Source: an uncultured Alphaproteobacteria bacterium (lineage in GTDB: Bacteria; Pseudomonadota; Alphaproteobacteria; Geminicoccales; Geminicoccaceae). From it: 64,000 nucleotides of DNA. A program made the position numbers and the translations under genes. Of this stretch, positions 29,606 through 38,266 are shown piece after piece (the stretch's first letter is position 1; each line of letters opens with the position of its first letter). The notes under the pieces were generated by a model that was given only the letters and a program-made list of their open reading frames with translations, ran no database searches and was not told the DNA's origin. The stretch spans positions 62,001 to 126,000 of the forward strand of contig CALKJU010000054.1 in assembly GCA_937995535.1 (NCBI GenBank). The letters are read 5' to 3'.

Positions 29606-30690
29606 GGGACGGCCCTCCCGACGGCAGGCTGGGCGAGGCGAATGCGGTAGCGGGCGAGGAAGTCGCAGGCCAACACCCAGAACAGCAGCAGTCCCTGGAA
29701 CACCCCGGTGGTGGCCTGGGGCAGCGACGCCTCGACCTGAGCGTTCTCGCCACCGATGAAGGACAGCGCCATGAGGAACCCGGCCGCGACCAGGCCCAAC
29801 GGATGCAGGCGGCCGAGGAAGGCCACGATGATCGCGGTGAAGCCGTAGCCCGGAGAGATCGTGGGCACGATCTGGCCGATCGGACCGGCGACCTCGAGCA
29901 GCCCGGCGAGCCCGGCGAGGCCGCCGGACAGGAGCATCGTCAGCCAGATGATTCGCGTCCGGGAGAAGCCGGCGAAGGCCGCCGCGTCCGGGGCGAGGCC
30001 GATGACGCGCACCTGGAAGCCGACCAGCGAGCGGGTCACGAACAGCCAGGCCCCGGCCACGATCAGCAGGGTGAGCGCGAAGCCCCAGTGCAGCCGGGTC
30101 TCGGGCAGGAGCAGCGGGATCTCGGTCCAGGGCGAGATGTCGGTGAAGAACTGGGTCTGCGGGAAGCCGTAGCCCTGGGGATCCTTCCACGGCCCGTAGA
30201 CCAGCGTGCTCAACACCAGGACCGCGACGTAGGTGAGCATGAGGCTCGTCAGGATCTCGTTGACGCCCAGACGGGTCTTGAGGAAGGCCGGGATCGCCGC
30301 CCACAGCATGCCGCCGAGGACGCCGAACAGGCACATCACCGGGAGCGCCAGCGGCCCCAGCGCGGGCGACCAGAACAAGCCGATTCCGCCGCCGAAGATG
30401 GCGCCGAGGATGAGCTGACCCTCGGCGCCGATGTTCCACACGCCGGCGCGAAAGCCGATCGCCAGGCCGGTGGCGCAAAGGATCAGCGGCGTCGCCTTGA
30501 GGCACAGCTCGCTGAGCCCGTAGACGCTCGCCAGCGGCGAGACGAACATCGCATAGAGCGCCGCCAGCGGGTCCACGCCGAGCAGCAGGAACAGGAAGAA
30601 CCCGGTGACGATGGTGAGGACGACCGCGAGGACCGGTGTCGCCCATGTCAGCGCCGGGGAGGCCTCGCGGCGCGGCTCGACCCTAAGCAA
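29602..30690 (-). CDS. ABC transporter permease (nucleoside/purine importer), first subunit
   Basis: About 362 residues. Membrane segments with GFRAGVWNIGAEGQLILGAIFGGGIGL, the hallmark of the YufP-type permease, then LKTRLGVNEILTSLMLTYVA and FQVRVIGLAPDAAAFAGFSRTRI. No ATG or GTG fits the N-terminus; the best start is a TTG at 30688-30690 that overlaps the ATPase stop (TTGCTTAG), giving a coupled junction. A longer frame continues upstream, but only as a shadow of the ATPase gene. Confidence 0.88.
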   Translation of the reverse strand: MLRVEPRREASPALTWATPVLAVVLTIVTGFFLFLLLGVDPLAALYAMFVSPLASVYGLSELCLKATPLILCATGLAIGFRAGVWNIGAEGQLILGAIFGGGIGLFWSPALGPLALPVMCLFGVLGGMLWAAIPAFLKTRLGVNEILTSLMLTYVAVLVLSTLVYGPWKDPQGYGFPQTQFFTDISPWTEIPLLLPETRLHWGFALTLLIVAGAWLFVTRSLVGFQVRVIGLAPDAAAFAGFSRTRIIWLTMLLSGGLAGLAGLLEVAGPIGQIVPTISPGYGFTAIIVAFLGRLHPLGLVAAGFLMALSFIGGENAQVEASLPQATTGVFQGLLLFWVLACDFLARYRIRLAQPAVGRAVP

Positions 30691-32236
30691 GGGCGGTCTC
30701 CAGGGGCTGGTGCTCGGGCGTGTCGTGGAGGCCGCCCATGAGCAGCCCGATCTGCTCGATGGTGGCCTCGGCGGTGCGCAGCGCGCGCGACAGCCGGCCG
30801 GCGTTGATGACCGCGAGGCGGTCGGTGATCGCGAGCAGCTCGTCGAGGTCCTGGCTGACCACCAGCACGGCCGCGCCACGCGCCGCGAGATCGAGCAGCG
30901 CCTGATGGATCAGGGCCGCGGCGCCGGCGTCCACACCCCAGGTCGGCTGGGCCACCACGAGGACCAGCGGTTCCTGCAGCACCTCACGGCCGACGATGAA
31001 CTTCTGCAGGTTGCCGCCCGACAGGCTGCGGGCGAGATTGGCGATGCCGGGGGTCCGGACGTCGAACCGCTCGACGATCTCGCGTGCGAACGCAGCCACG
31101 CGGTCGGTACGGATCAGCCCGCCCGCGAGCAGCCTGCGGCGCCGATAGCCGGACAGGAAGGCGTTCTCGGCGAGGCTCATGTCCGGCACGGCCCCGTGCC
31201 CGTTGCGCTCCTCGGGGACGAAACAGAGGCCCGCGTTACGCCGCGCCGCAGCGTCAAGGCGGCCGACCGGACGCCCCTCGAGGCGCACCGCTTCGGGTCG
31301 CTCGGCCAGCATCTCGCCCGACAGGGCGGCGAGCAGCTCGGCCTGGCCGTTGCCGGCGACGCCGGCGATGCCGAGCACCTCGCCGGCGCATACTTCGAGT
31401 CGGATGTCGTGCAAATTGATGCCGTGCGCCCGTGGCGAGGGCAGGGAGAGTCCGTCCACGGTCAGGCGCGGCGCGCCGACGGTGGCCCCCGCCGCCTTGG
31501 TCGGCGGCTTGATCTGTGTGCCGACCATCAGCGCCGCCATGCTGCGCGCCGTCTCCTGGCGCGGGTCGCAGGCGGCGACCTGCCTGCCGCCACGCAGGAT
31601 CGTGGCGCCGTGACACAGCACCCGGATCTCGTCGAGCTTGTGGCTGATGTAGAGGATCGAGCGGCCTTCCGCGGCGAGCCGGCGCAGCGTTTCGAACAGC
31701 CGCTCGACCTCCTGCGGGGTCAGCACCGAGGTCGGCTCGTCCATGATCAGCAGCTTGGGATCCTGGAGCAGGGCGCGGACGATCTCGATCCGCTGCCGCT
31801 CGCCGACCGAAAGCGAGTAGACGTCGCGGCTCGGGTCGAGCGGCAGGCCGTACTGCTCGCTGACCTCGCGGACGCGGCGGGCGAGCGCCCCCAGGTCGTG
31901 CACCCCGTCGACGCCCAGCGCCACGTTCTCCAGCACGCTCATCGCCTCGAACAGCGAGAAGTGCTGAAAGACCATGCCGATGCCGAGCGCCCGGGCGGCG
32001 TGGGGGTCGGCGATCGTGACCGGCTGGCCGTTCCAGCGGATCTCGCCGGCGTCGGGGTGCAGGACGCCGTAGATCTGCTTGACGAGCGTGCTCTTGCCGG
32101 CGCCGTTCTCGCCGAGCAGCGCGTGGATCTCGCCCGGCATGACCTTGAGGTCGACCCGGTCGTTGGCGAGCACGCCGGGGAACTGCTTGGTGATGCCGCG
32201 CAGCTCCAGGAGCGGCGGGCCGGTCGGTCTGTCCAT
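30683..32236 (-). CDS. ABC transporter ATP-binding protein with two ATPase domains (nucleoside/purine importer)
   Basis: 517 residues. Two fused ABC domains as in YufO/RbsA-type proteins: domain 1 has GENGAGKSTLVKQIYG, LSVGERQRIEIVRAL and LLIMDEPTSVLTP; domain 2 has the degenerate GVAGNGQAELLAALSG and LSGGNLQKFIVGRE. The start is the ATG at 32234-32236, which has GGGGGAG just before it; a GTG four codons upstream lacks such a site. It lies 29 bases after xdhC and links transport to purine oxidation in one transcript. Confidence 0.9.
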   Translation of the reverse strand: MDRPTGPPLLELRGITKQFPGVLANDRVDLKVMPGEIHALLGENGAGKSTLVKQIYGVLHPDAGEIRWNGQPVTIADPHAARALGIGMVFQHFSLFEAMSVLENVALGVDGVHDLGALARRVREVSEQYGLPLDPSRDVYSLSVGERQRIEIVRALLQDPKLLIMDEPTSVLTPQEVERLFETLRRLAAEGRSILYISHKLDEIRVLCHGATILRGGRQVAACDPRQETARSMAALMVGTQIKPPTKAAGATVGAPRLTVDGLSLPSPRAHGINLHDIRLEVCAGEVLGIAGVAGNGQAELLAALSGEMLAERPEAVRLEGRPVGRLDAAARRNAGLCFVPEERNGHGAVPDMSLAENAFLSGYRRRRLLAGGLIRTDRVAAFAREIVERFDVRTPGIANLARSLSGGNLQKFIVGREVLQEPLVLVVAQPTWGVDAGAAALIHQALLDLAARGAAVLVVSQDLDELLAITDRLAVINAGRLSRALRTAEATIEQIGLLMGGLHDTPEHQPLETALA

Positions 32237-32265
32237 GCTCTCCCCCACCTCGGCTGTCGCGGCGC

Positions 32266-33117
32266 CTAACCGGTCACGGCCAGCACGGGCCCGCCGCCGG
32301 CCAGCTCGCGCCGGGCAAGCACGGTGATCAGCTCCGCGGCGACCAGCGCCGCGATGACCGCCGGCCGCTTGTCACGCACCTCGCTGCCGCCGATCGGGCA
32401 GACCAGACGAGCGATCCGCTCGCGCGGCAGGCCCAGCTCGCGAAGGCCACGCTCGAAGCGCGCCCGCTTGGTCGCCGAGCCGATCACGCCGAGATAGGCG
32501 AGGTCGTCGCGTCCGAGCGCCGCCGCGCAGACCTCGAAGTCGAGCGCGTGGCTGTGGGTGAGGACGAGGCAGGCGGCACCGGTTGGCGCCAGGTGCACCT
32601 CCTCGACGAGGCGATCGGTGGCCACGACCTCGATGGCGCCCGGCAGCGCGGCGGGGAACTGATCCGGGCGCGGGTCGATCCAGCGGACCCGGAGGGGCAG
32701 AGGTGCCAGCGCTCGGGCGAGCGCCCGGCCGACATGACCCGCACCGAACAGCAGCACGGTCGGTCGGCCGGCCGCCTCGGCGCGCTCGGCGGCCGCGAGC
32801 GCGGCAAGCGTCGCGCGGTCGGCGCGGCGGATCGTCAGCCGGACGCGCCCGCCGCAGCACTGACCCACCTCCGGCCCGAGCGGCATGTCCAGCGCCGCCT
32901 CGACTTCACTGCCGGCGAGCAGCCGGCGGGCGTGCTCGATCGCCGCCCACTCCAGCCGACCACCGCCGATCGTGCCGTGGATCGCGTCCGCGGTGACCAA
33001 CATCCGCGCTCCCGCCTCGCGCGGCGTCGAGCCGCGCGCTGCCGCCACCACCACCTCCGCCGCCGGCACGTCGGCGGCGAGCAGGGACGCGAGCGCGGGT
33101 GCAAGCGCGTCCGTCAC
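32266..33117 (-). CDS. xdhC: Xanthine dehydrogenase accessory protein XdhC
   Basis: 283 residues, GTG start. An N-terminal XdhC/CoxI domain (VVVAAARGSTPREAGARMLVTADAIHGTIGGGRLEWAAIEHA, with GQCCGGRV) is followed by a Rossmann-like domain with VLLFGAGHVGRALARALAPL and THSHALDFEVCAAAL. XdhC binds and sulfurates the molybdenum cofactor and delivers it to the XdhB subunit. The start overlaps the xdhB stop (GTGA), the usual A-B-C order. Confidence 0.93.
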   Translation of the reverse strand: MTDALAPALASLLAADVPAAEVVVAAARGSTPREAGARMLVTADAIHGTIGGGRLEWAAIEHARRLLAGSEVEAALDMPLGPEVGQCCGGRVRLTIRRADRATLAALAAAERAEAAGRPTVLLFGAGHVGRALARALAPLPLRVRWIDPRPDQFPAALPGAIEVVATDRLVEEVHLAPTGAACLVLTHSHALDFEVCAAALGRDDLAYLGVIGSATKRARFERGLRELGLPRERIARLVCPIGGSEVRDKRPAVIAALVAAELITVLARRELAGGGPVLAVTG

Positions 33118-35438
33118 GGCGCGCCTCCACTGTCGCTCGCCCGCAGCCGTTCGATCGCCGCCAGGACTTTCTCCGGCGTGGCCGGGGGATCGAGGCGGGG
33201 TGGCAGCTTGTGGTCGGCGATGCTCGCCACCGCGTCGGAGATGGCGTGCAGCACCGAGATCGCGAGCATCAAGGGCGGCTCACCCACGGCCTTCGAACGA
33301 TGGATGGTGGGCTCCCGGTTGGCCACGCCTTCCATCAGACGGACGTTGAACACGGGCGGCCTGTCGGAGGCGCAGGGGATCTTGTAGGTGCTGGGCGCGT
33401 GGGTGCGCAGGCGGCCGTCGGCGTCCCACCACAGCTCCTCCATCGTCAGCCAGCCCATGCCCTGGATGAAGCCGCCCTCGACCTGGCCGAGATCGATCGC
33501 CGGGTTCAGCGAGCGGCCGACGTCGTGCAGGATGTCGACCCGGTCGACCCGGTGCTCGCCGGTCAGCGTGTCGACGGTCACCTCGCTGCAGGCGGCGCCG
33601 TAGGCGTAATAGTAGAAGGGCCGGCCGCGGCCCTCCTCGCGGCTCCAGTGGATCTTGGGGGTCGCGTAGAAGCCGGTGGCGGAGAGCTGGATCCGCGCGA
33701 AGTAGGCGTCGTGGACCAGCTTGTCGAACAGGATCTCCTCGCCCTTGACGCGGATGCGGCCGGGGAGCCAGACGACCTCTTCGGCGCTCGCCTGAGCGCG
33801 TGCGGCGGCGAAGGCGGTGAGCCGCTCCTTGATCGTCCGCGCCGCCGCCTGCGCGGCCATGCCGTTGAGATCCGAGCCGGACGAGGCGGCGGTGGCGGAG
33901 GTGTTCGGCACCTTGCTGGTGTTGGTCGCCGTGAGGCGGATCCGGTCGATGTCGACCTGCAGCTCCTCGGCCACGACCTGCGCCACCTTGACGTAGAGGC
34001 CCTGGCCCATCTCGGTGCCGCCATGGTTCAGCTGGATGCTGCCGTCGCGGTAGACGTGGAGGAGCGCGCCGGCCTGGTTGTAGGCGGTCATGGTGAACGA
34101 GATGCCGAACTTGACCGGGGTCAGGGCGAGGCCGCGCCTCTGCCAGCGGCTCGTCCGGTTCCAGGCGCGGATCTCGTCGCGGCGTGCCCGGTAGTTGCTC
34201 GTCCGTTCCAGCTCCTCGACGAGCTCGTGGATGATGTTGTCCTCGATCGCCTGGTGGTAGGGCGTGAGGTTCCGCTCCGCTCGGCCGTAGAAGTTGCGCT
34301 TGCGGACGTCGAGCGGATCCAGGCCCAGCGCGAAGGCGACCTCCTCGATGACGCGCTCGGCCGCGACCACGCCCTGCGGCCCGCCGAAGCCGCGGAACGC
34401 CGTGGCCGAGACCATGTTGGTCCGGCACGGGAAACAGGCCAGGCGGACGTTCTCGTAGAAGTAGCAGTTGTCGGCGTGGAACAGGGCGCGGTCGTTGACC
34501 GGTCCGGACAGGTCGGCGCTCCAGCCGCAGCGCGACGCGAAGTCCATCGCCACGGCCTTGATGACGCCGGTCTCGTCGAAGCCGACCTCGTAGTCGATCG
34601 TGAAGTCGTGACGCTTGCCGGTCATGATCATGTCGTCGTCGCGGTCGAGCCGGCATTTGGCCGGACGGCCCGTGGCCCGCGCGACGAGCGCCGCCACCGC
34701 GGCGAACAGGTTGGCGTGCGTCTCCTTGCCGCCGAACGCGCCGCCCATGCGCCGGCACTCGACGGTCACGGCATGGCTCGGGACGCCCAGGACCTGGGCA
34801 ATGAGCAGCTGGCCCTCGCTCGGATGCTGCGTCGAGCAGTGGACCAGGACGTCGCCATCCTCGCCGGGGACGGCCAGGGCCACCATTCCCTCGAGATAGA
34901 AGTGCTCCTGGCCGCCGATCGTCATCCGGCCCTGCAGCCGACGTGGCGCCCGGGCCAGCGCGGCCGGCGCGTCGCCGCGCTGCATCCGCCCGATCGGCCA
35001 GACCAGATCGCCCGCGGCCCGCGCGGTGTCGGTGTCGAGGACCGGGGGCAGATCCGCATACTCGACGACGGCCAGCGCCGCCGCGCGGCGGGCCTGCAGC
35101 CGGGTCTCGGCGGCGACCGCGAACAGCGCCTGACCCGCGAACATCACCTTGTCCACGGCGAACACCGGCTCGTCGTGGGCGTGGACCGCGCTGAGGTCGT
35201 TCACCCCCGGGATGTCGGCCGCGGTGAGCACCGCGACCACGCCCGGTGCCCGGCGCACCGCGTCGAGATCCATCCGCACCAGCCGCGCATGGGCTCGCGC
35301 GCTCTGCCCGATGTGGACCTGCACCGTCCGCGCCGGCTCGGGGATGTCGTCGACATAGACGGCGGCCCCGGTGACATGCTTGTGGGCGCTGTCGTGCACG
35401 CGCGCCTCGTGGACGCCGCCGACGATCCGCTCAGACAT
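33114..35438 (-). CDS. xdhB: Xanthine dehydrogenase, molybdopterin-binding subunit
   Basis: 774 residues, the normal length of bacterial XdhB. The start is the ATG at 35436-35438 ([35 protein letters not shown]). Molybdenum-site motifs are present: [35 protein letters not shown], the [22 protein letters not shown] loop, and a C-terminal GVGEPPL-like [17 protein letters not shown]. It hydroxylates hypoxanthine and xanthine to urate with XdhA. Its start overlaps the xdhA stop by eight bases. Confidence 0.95.
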   Translation of the reverse strand: MSERIVGGVHEARVHDSAHKHVTGAAVYVDDIPEPARTVQVHIGQSARAHARLVRMDLDAVRRAPGVVAVLTAADIPGVNDLSAVHAHDEPVFAVDKVMFAGQALFAVAAETRLQARRAAALAVVEYADLPPVLDTDTARAAGDLVWPIGRMQRGDAPAALARAPRRLQGRMTIGGQEHFYLEGMVALAVPGEDGDVLVHCSTQHPSEGQLLIAQVLGVPSHAVTVECRRMGGAFGGKETHANLFAAVAALVARATGRPAKCRLDRDDDMIMTGKRHDFTIDYEVGFDETGVIKAVAMDFASRCGWSADLSGPVNDRALFHADNCYFYENVRLACFPCRTNMVSATAFRGFGGPQGVVAAERVIEEVAFALGLDPLDVRKRNFYGRAERNLTPYHQAIEDNIIHELVEELERTSNYRARRDEIRAWNRTSRWQRRGLALTPVKFGISFTMTAYNQAGALLHVYRDGSIQLNHGGTEMGQGLYVKVAQVVAEELQVDIDRIRLTATNTSKVPNTSATAASSGSDLNGMAAQAAARTIKERLTAFAAARAQASAEEVVWLPGRIRVKGEEILFDKLVHDAYFARIQLSATGFYATPKIHWSREEGRGRPFYYYAYGAACSEVTVDTLTGEHRVDRVDILHDVGRSLNPAIDLGQVEGGFIQGMGWLTMEELWWDADGRLRTHAPSTYKIPCASDRPPVFNVRLMEGVANREPTIHRSKAVGEPPLMLAISVLHAISDAVASIADHKLPPRLDPPATPEKVLAAIERLRASDSGGAP

Positions 35439-36903
35439 GGGCGAGACTCCGATCGCCGACGAGCCGGGTTTCGGCGCTGTGGCCACTTGTCTCCAGCCAC
35501 GCCTTGAGAAGCAGGTTGCGGGCCACCTGGAGGCGGTAGCCGGCCGAGGCGCGCATGTCGGTGATCGGCGAGAAGTCCTGGGCGAGCGCCGCCATCGCCG
35601 CGCGCACCGTCGGCTCGGCCCAGGCCCGGCCGCGCAGCGACGCCTCGGCGGCCGCGGCCCGTTTCGGCGTCGCCGCCATGCCGCCATAGGCGATCCGTGC
35701 CTCGCGGACCGTGCCACCGTCGAGGGTGATCGTGAAGGCGCCCAGCACGGCGGAGATGTCCTGGTCGAAGCGCTTGCTGATCTTGTAGGCGCGGAACCGC
35801 TGCTCGGGGCGGCGGCGCGGGACGATCACCGCCTCGACCAGCTCGTCGGGTCGCCGGTCCTGCTTGCCATAGGCGAGGAAGAAGTCCTCGAGCGGCAGCC
35901 GCCGCCGCTGCCTGCCGCGGCGCAGCACGAGGGTCGCGCCGGCGGCGATCAGCAACGGCGCGCTGTCACCGATCGGCGAGCCATTGGCGATGTTGCCGCC
36001 GATCGTCGCCGTGTTGCGGATCGGCGGCGAGGCATAGCGACGGTAGACCTCGCCCATGTCCGGCCACTCGGCGGCGAGCGCCGCCATGCCGTCGGCGCAG
36101 GTCACCCCGGCGCCGATCTCGATCGCTTCGGCGCTCGCGCGGATTTCGCGCAGCTCCGCCACCCGGCCGAGCCAGATGATCGTCTCGAGCCGGCGATCCT
36201 GCTTGGTGACCCATAAGCCGACATCGGTCGAGCCCGCGAGTACGGTCGCTCCCGGATGGGCGAGCAGCAGATCGGCCAGCGCCTCGAGCGTGGCGGGGGC
36301 GAGGAACCGGCGGTCGCCGTCCTCGATCAGCAGCGTGCTGCGGTCGTCGGCAAGTGCCTCGAGCTGCGCCAGGACCTCGACCTCGCGCCCGAGCAGGTGC
36401 GCGGTGGCGCCCGGTGTTTCGGCGAGGCGCTCGGCCGCGGCGAGGATCGGCCCGTAGCCGGTGCAGCGGCAGAGATTGCCGGCCAGCCGGTCGGCGATCT
36501 CGGCCCGGGTCGCGCCGCCGCCCGCGCGCCACAGCGGGAACAGCGACATGACGAAACCGGGGGTGCAGAAGCCGCATTGCGAGCCGTGCGCCTCGACCAG
36601 CGCGCGCTGCACCGGATGCAGCTCGCCGTCCGGTCCCTGCAGGTCCTCGACGGTCAGGAGCTGGCAGCCGTCGAGCGTCGGGACGAACTGGATGCAGGCA
36701 TTGACGGCGCGGTAGTCGAGGCGGCCGCCGGCGGGACGGGCGAGGACCACGGTGCAGGCGCCGCAGTCGCCCTCCGCACAGCCCTCCTTGGTTCCCTTGC
36801 GGTGCTCGTGGCTGCGCAGATAGTCCAGCACGGTGAGCGTCGGGTCGACCCCGCGCAGGCTGCGCCGCTCGTGACCGAGCAGGAACTCGATGCTGTCGCG
36901 CAC
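35431..36903 (-). CDS. xdhA: Xanthine dehydrogenase, FAD and [2Fe-2S] subunit
   Basis: About 490 residues from the GTG at 36901-36903 (VRDSIEFLLGHERRSL); a start eleven codons upstream is possible. The N-terminal part binds two [2Fe-2S] clusters (KEGCAEGDCGACTVVL with a further NACI Cys; then QCGFCTPGFVMSLF and NLCRCTGYGPI). From about residue 185 follows the FAD domain with GSTDVGLWVTKQ and IGGNIANGSPIGDSAP. It passes electrons from the molybdenum subunit to NAD. It lies directly after uraH. Confidence 0.95.
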   Translation of the reverse strand: MRDSIEFLLGHERRSLRGVDPTLTVLDYLRSHEHRKGTKEGCAEGDCGACTVVLARPAGGRLDYRAVNACIQFVPTLDGCQLLTVEDLQGPDGELHPVQRALVEAHGSQCGFCTPGFVMSLFPLWRAGGGATRAEIADRLAGNLCRCTGYGPILAAAERLAETPGATAHLLGREVEVLAQLEALADDRSTLLIEDGDRRFLAPATLEALADLLLAHPGATVLAGSTDVGLWVTKQDRRLETIIWLGRVAELREIRASAEAIEIGAGVTCADGMAALAAEWPDMGEVYRRYASPPIRNTATIGGNIANGSPIGDSAPLLIAAGATLVLRRGRQRRRLPLEDFFLAYGKQDRRPDELVEAVIVPRRRPEQRFRAYKISKRFDQDISAVLGAFTITLDGGTVREARIAYGGMAATPKRAAAAEASLRGRAWAEPTVRAAMAALAQDFSPITDMRASAGYRLQVARNLLLKAWLETSGHSAETRLVGDRSLAHV

Positions 36904-36943
36904 GCTCGGCTCCTTTCCTGCCGCCGCCCTGGTCAATGTCGCC

Positions 36944-37312
36944 TCAGCTCCCGCGGTAGGTCGAGTAGGACCACGGCGAGATCAGCAGCGGGACATGGTA
37001 GTGCTGGGCCGGGTCGGCGATCCCGAAGCGGATTGGGACAATGTCGAGGAATGGCAGCGCGGGCAGGGTGATGCCCTGCCCACGGAAATAGTCGGCGACG
37101 TGGAAGACCAGTTCGTAGGTGCCGGCGAGCAGCGCATCACCGGCGAGCAGTGGCGTGTCGACCCGGCCGTCGGCGTTGGTGCGCACCGACTTGAGCGCGA
37201 GCCTGCCGTCCGGCGTGCAACGCAGGAGATCGATCGCCACGCCGCCCCCCGGCCGGCCATGTACGGTATCGAGCACGTGGGTGGTGAGCCGTCCGCCGCC
37301 CGCTCCTGCCAT
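36944..37312 (-). CDS. uraH: 5-hydroxyisourate hydrolase
   Basis: 122 residues, full length for a transthyretin-related HIU hydrolase. Family marks are [20 protein letters not shown] at the N-terminus, [25 protein letters not shown], and the diagnostic C-terminal tetrapeptide YRGS. It hydrolyses 5-hydroxyisourate to OHCU, two steps after xanthine oxidation. It is the first gene of the purine operon. GGAGG precedes the ATG. No uricase gene is in the window. Confidence 0.95.
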   Translation of the reverse strand: MAGAGGGRLTTHVLDTVHGRPGGGVAIDLLRCTPDGRLALKSVRTNADGRVDTPLLAGDALLAGTYELVFHVADYFRGQGITLPALPFLDIVPIRFGIADPAQHYHVPLLISPWSYSTYRGS

Positions 37313-37323
37313 GCCAGCGCCTC

Positions 37324-37355
37324 CGTTCGTGGTGCATGGCTGTCATGCACGAACG
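37324..37355. promoter_or_regulatory. Palindrome upstream of uraH, candidate operator
   Basis: GTGCATG (37332-37338) and CATGCAC (37344-37350) form a perfect 7-bp inverted repeat with a five-base centre. Outside it, CGTTC (37324-37328) and GAACG (37351-37355) also match after a three-base bulge. It lies 12-43 bases upstream of the uraH start, next to its ribosome-binding sequence. It fits an operator for a dimeric repressor of the purine operon, or an mRNA hairpin in the leader. No regulator gene is adjacent. Confidence 0.55.
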
Positions 37356-37517
37356 CCGAGCGCAGCGGAACGCGCCGGCGCGGGAATCAGCTTCAAGCGA
37401 TTCCGAAAGGCGCGCGGTCGGGCAGGCCGCGCGCGCTCGATTGTGGTTGACAGCCGGTTCCGTGTGATGCAGCCTACCCTGTGATGCGACGGAGCCATGT
37501 AGCGATGCAATGGAAGG
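37356..37517. other. Gene-free stretch before the structured region
   Basis: This contains the presumptive promoter of the purine operon (leftward) and perhaps one for a rightward transcript: TTGACA at 37447-37452 is a perfect -35 box, but I find no matching -10 box at the usual distance. No supportable coding frame is present. Confidence 0.35.
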
Positions 37518-37822
37518 GCTGGCAAAGGTAAGTCCAGCTCAGGCTCTGGGTCGTGTCGGGGCGGGCCGAGGTCTCGCCCGCAACTCCCACCGGGGAGGGT
37601 CGGTCACGATGAATCCACCGGGTCACCCTCGCGGTCTCTGCGACTGACAGGGACCGCCAAGGCCGAGACGAAAGCGAGAGCTGGGCGCTCGGCGCCGGTT
37701 GCAAAACGCGATTGCAAGACACGCCGCGACGGCTGCGGTCGCGCGGCAGCAGGACCGACTGATCTCAGGTCCGATCAACCGACGAAAAGGCGGCCCCGCC
37801 GGTGAGACATACGGCGGGGCCG
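37518..37822 (+). ncRNA. Unassigned structured RNA-like region (strand tentative)
   Basis: A series of hairpins with short spacers fills this gene-free region: GCTGG/CCAGC (37518-37538), CGGG...CCCG with CGA/TCG inside (37562-37580), GAGGGT/ACCCTC enclosing CGGT/ACCG (37595-37630), GCGGTCTCTG/CAGGGACCGC (37631-37657, one G-U pair), GGCCGAG/CTCGG-GCC (about 37661-37695) around ACGAAAGCGAGAG, TTGCAA/TTGCAA (37699-37717), a GCCGCGAC stem (about 37723-37750), GGACC/GGTCC (37752-37772) and a 10-bp stem (37791-37822). No coding frame is convincing. A group II intron 5' domain, a HEARO/omega-type RNA, or a new RNA are possible; none is established. Orientation is guessed from the G-U pair and GAAA-type loop. 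Confidence 0.4.
37791..37822. repeat. Perfect 10-bp inverted repeat, possible terminator
   Basis: CGGCCCCGCC (37791-37800) and GGCGGGGCCG (37813-37822) with a 12-base loop. Read leftwards it is followed by CCTTTTCG, a short T-run, so it could be a weak terminator for a minus-strand transcript; read rightwards no T-run follows. It forms the right boundary of the hairpin cluster and lies 79 bases before the cupin start. Confidence 0.6.
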
Positions 37823-37900
37823 TCGGCGTCTGCCGCCCCTTTCCCGCCCGCCGGGCGCCGCCTAGACACGCCGCGACAGCAGCCAGCGACGAGGTATGCG

Positions 37901-38266
37901 ATGGGCGAGGTCACCTACCGCCGCGGCGACAGCGACGAGCGGCCCTGGGGCCGATGGGAGGTGCTCGACACCGGCGCGGGCTTCGCGGTCAAGCGGATCA
38001 CGGTCAAGCCGGGGGCGATCCTGTCGCTGCAGCTGCACCATCACCGCGCCGAGCATTGGGTGATCGCCTGCGGCCGGGCGCGTGTGACGCGCGGCGACGC
38101 GATCCTCGAGCTCGGGCCCGGCGAGCATGTCCACATCCCGGTGGAGACCCCGCACCGGATCGAGAACCCGGGCGCCGAGATCATGGAGTTCGTCGAGATC
38201 CAGTATGGTGAGCGGCTCGACGAGGGCGACATCGTCCGGCTCGAGGACCGCTATGGCCGTGCCTGA
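37901..38266 (+). CDS. Cupin-domain phosphomannose isomerase type II-like protein
   Basis: 121 residues from the ATG at 37901. A single cupin domain with metal-ligand histidines in LSLQLHHHRAEHWVIACGRARVT and in GEHVHIPVETPHRIENPG, and the WGRWEVLDTGAGFAVKRITVKPGA entry that resembles the C-terminal isomerase domain of ManC-type mannose-1-phosphate guanylyltransferases. As a stand-alone protein it probably isomerises or binds a sugar phosphate. Its stop overlaps the start of the SDR gene by 14 bases, so the two are coupled and likely act on related compounds. Confidence 0.8.
   Translation: MGEVTYRRGDSDERPWGRWEVLDTGAGFAVKRITVKPGAILSLQLHHHRAEHWVIACGRARVTRGDAILELGPGEHVHIPVETPHRIENPGAEIMEFVEIQYGERLDEGDIVRLEDRYGRA

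Noticed and set aside
37447-37480. A sigma-70 promoter for a rightward RNA
   Set aside because: TTGACA is perfect, but no -10 box lies 16-19 bases downstream; TACCCT is too far away. It is kept only as a remark.
37313-37900. A firm call of group II intron or HEARO RNA
   Set aside because: No domain V sequence, reverse transcriptase or IscB-like frame is present, and I cannot run a covariance model. It is reported as unassigned.
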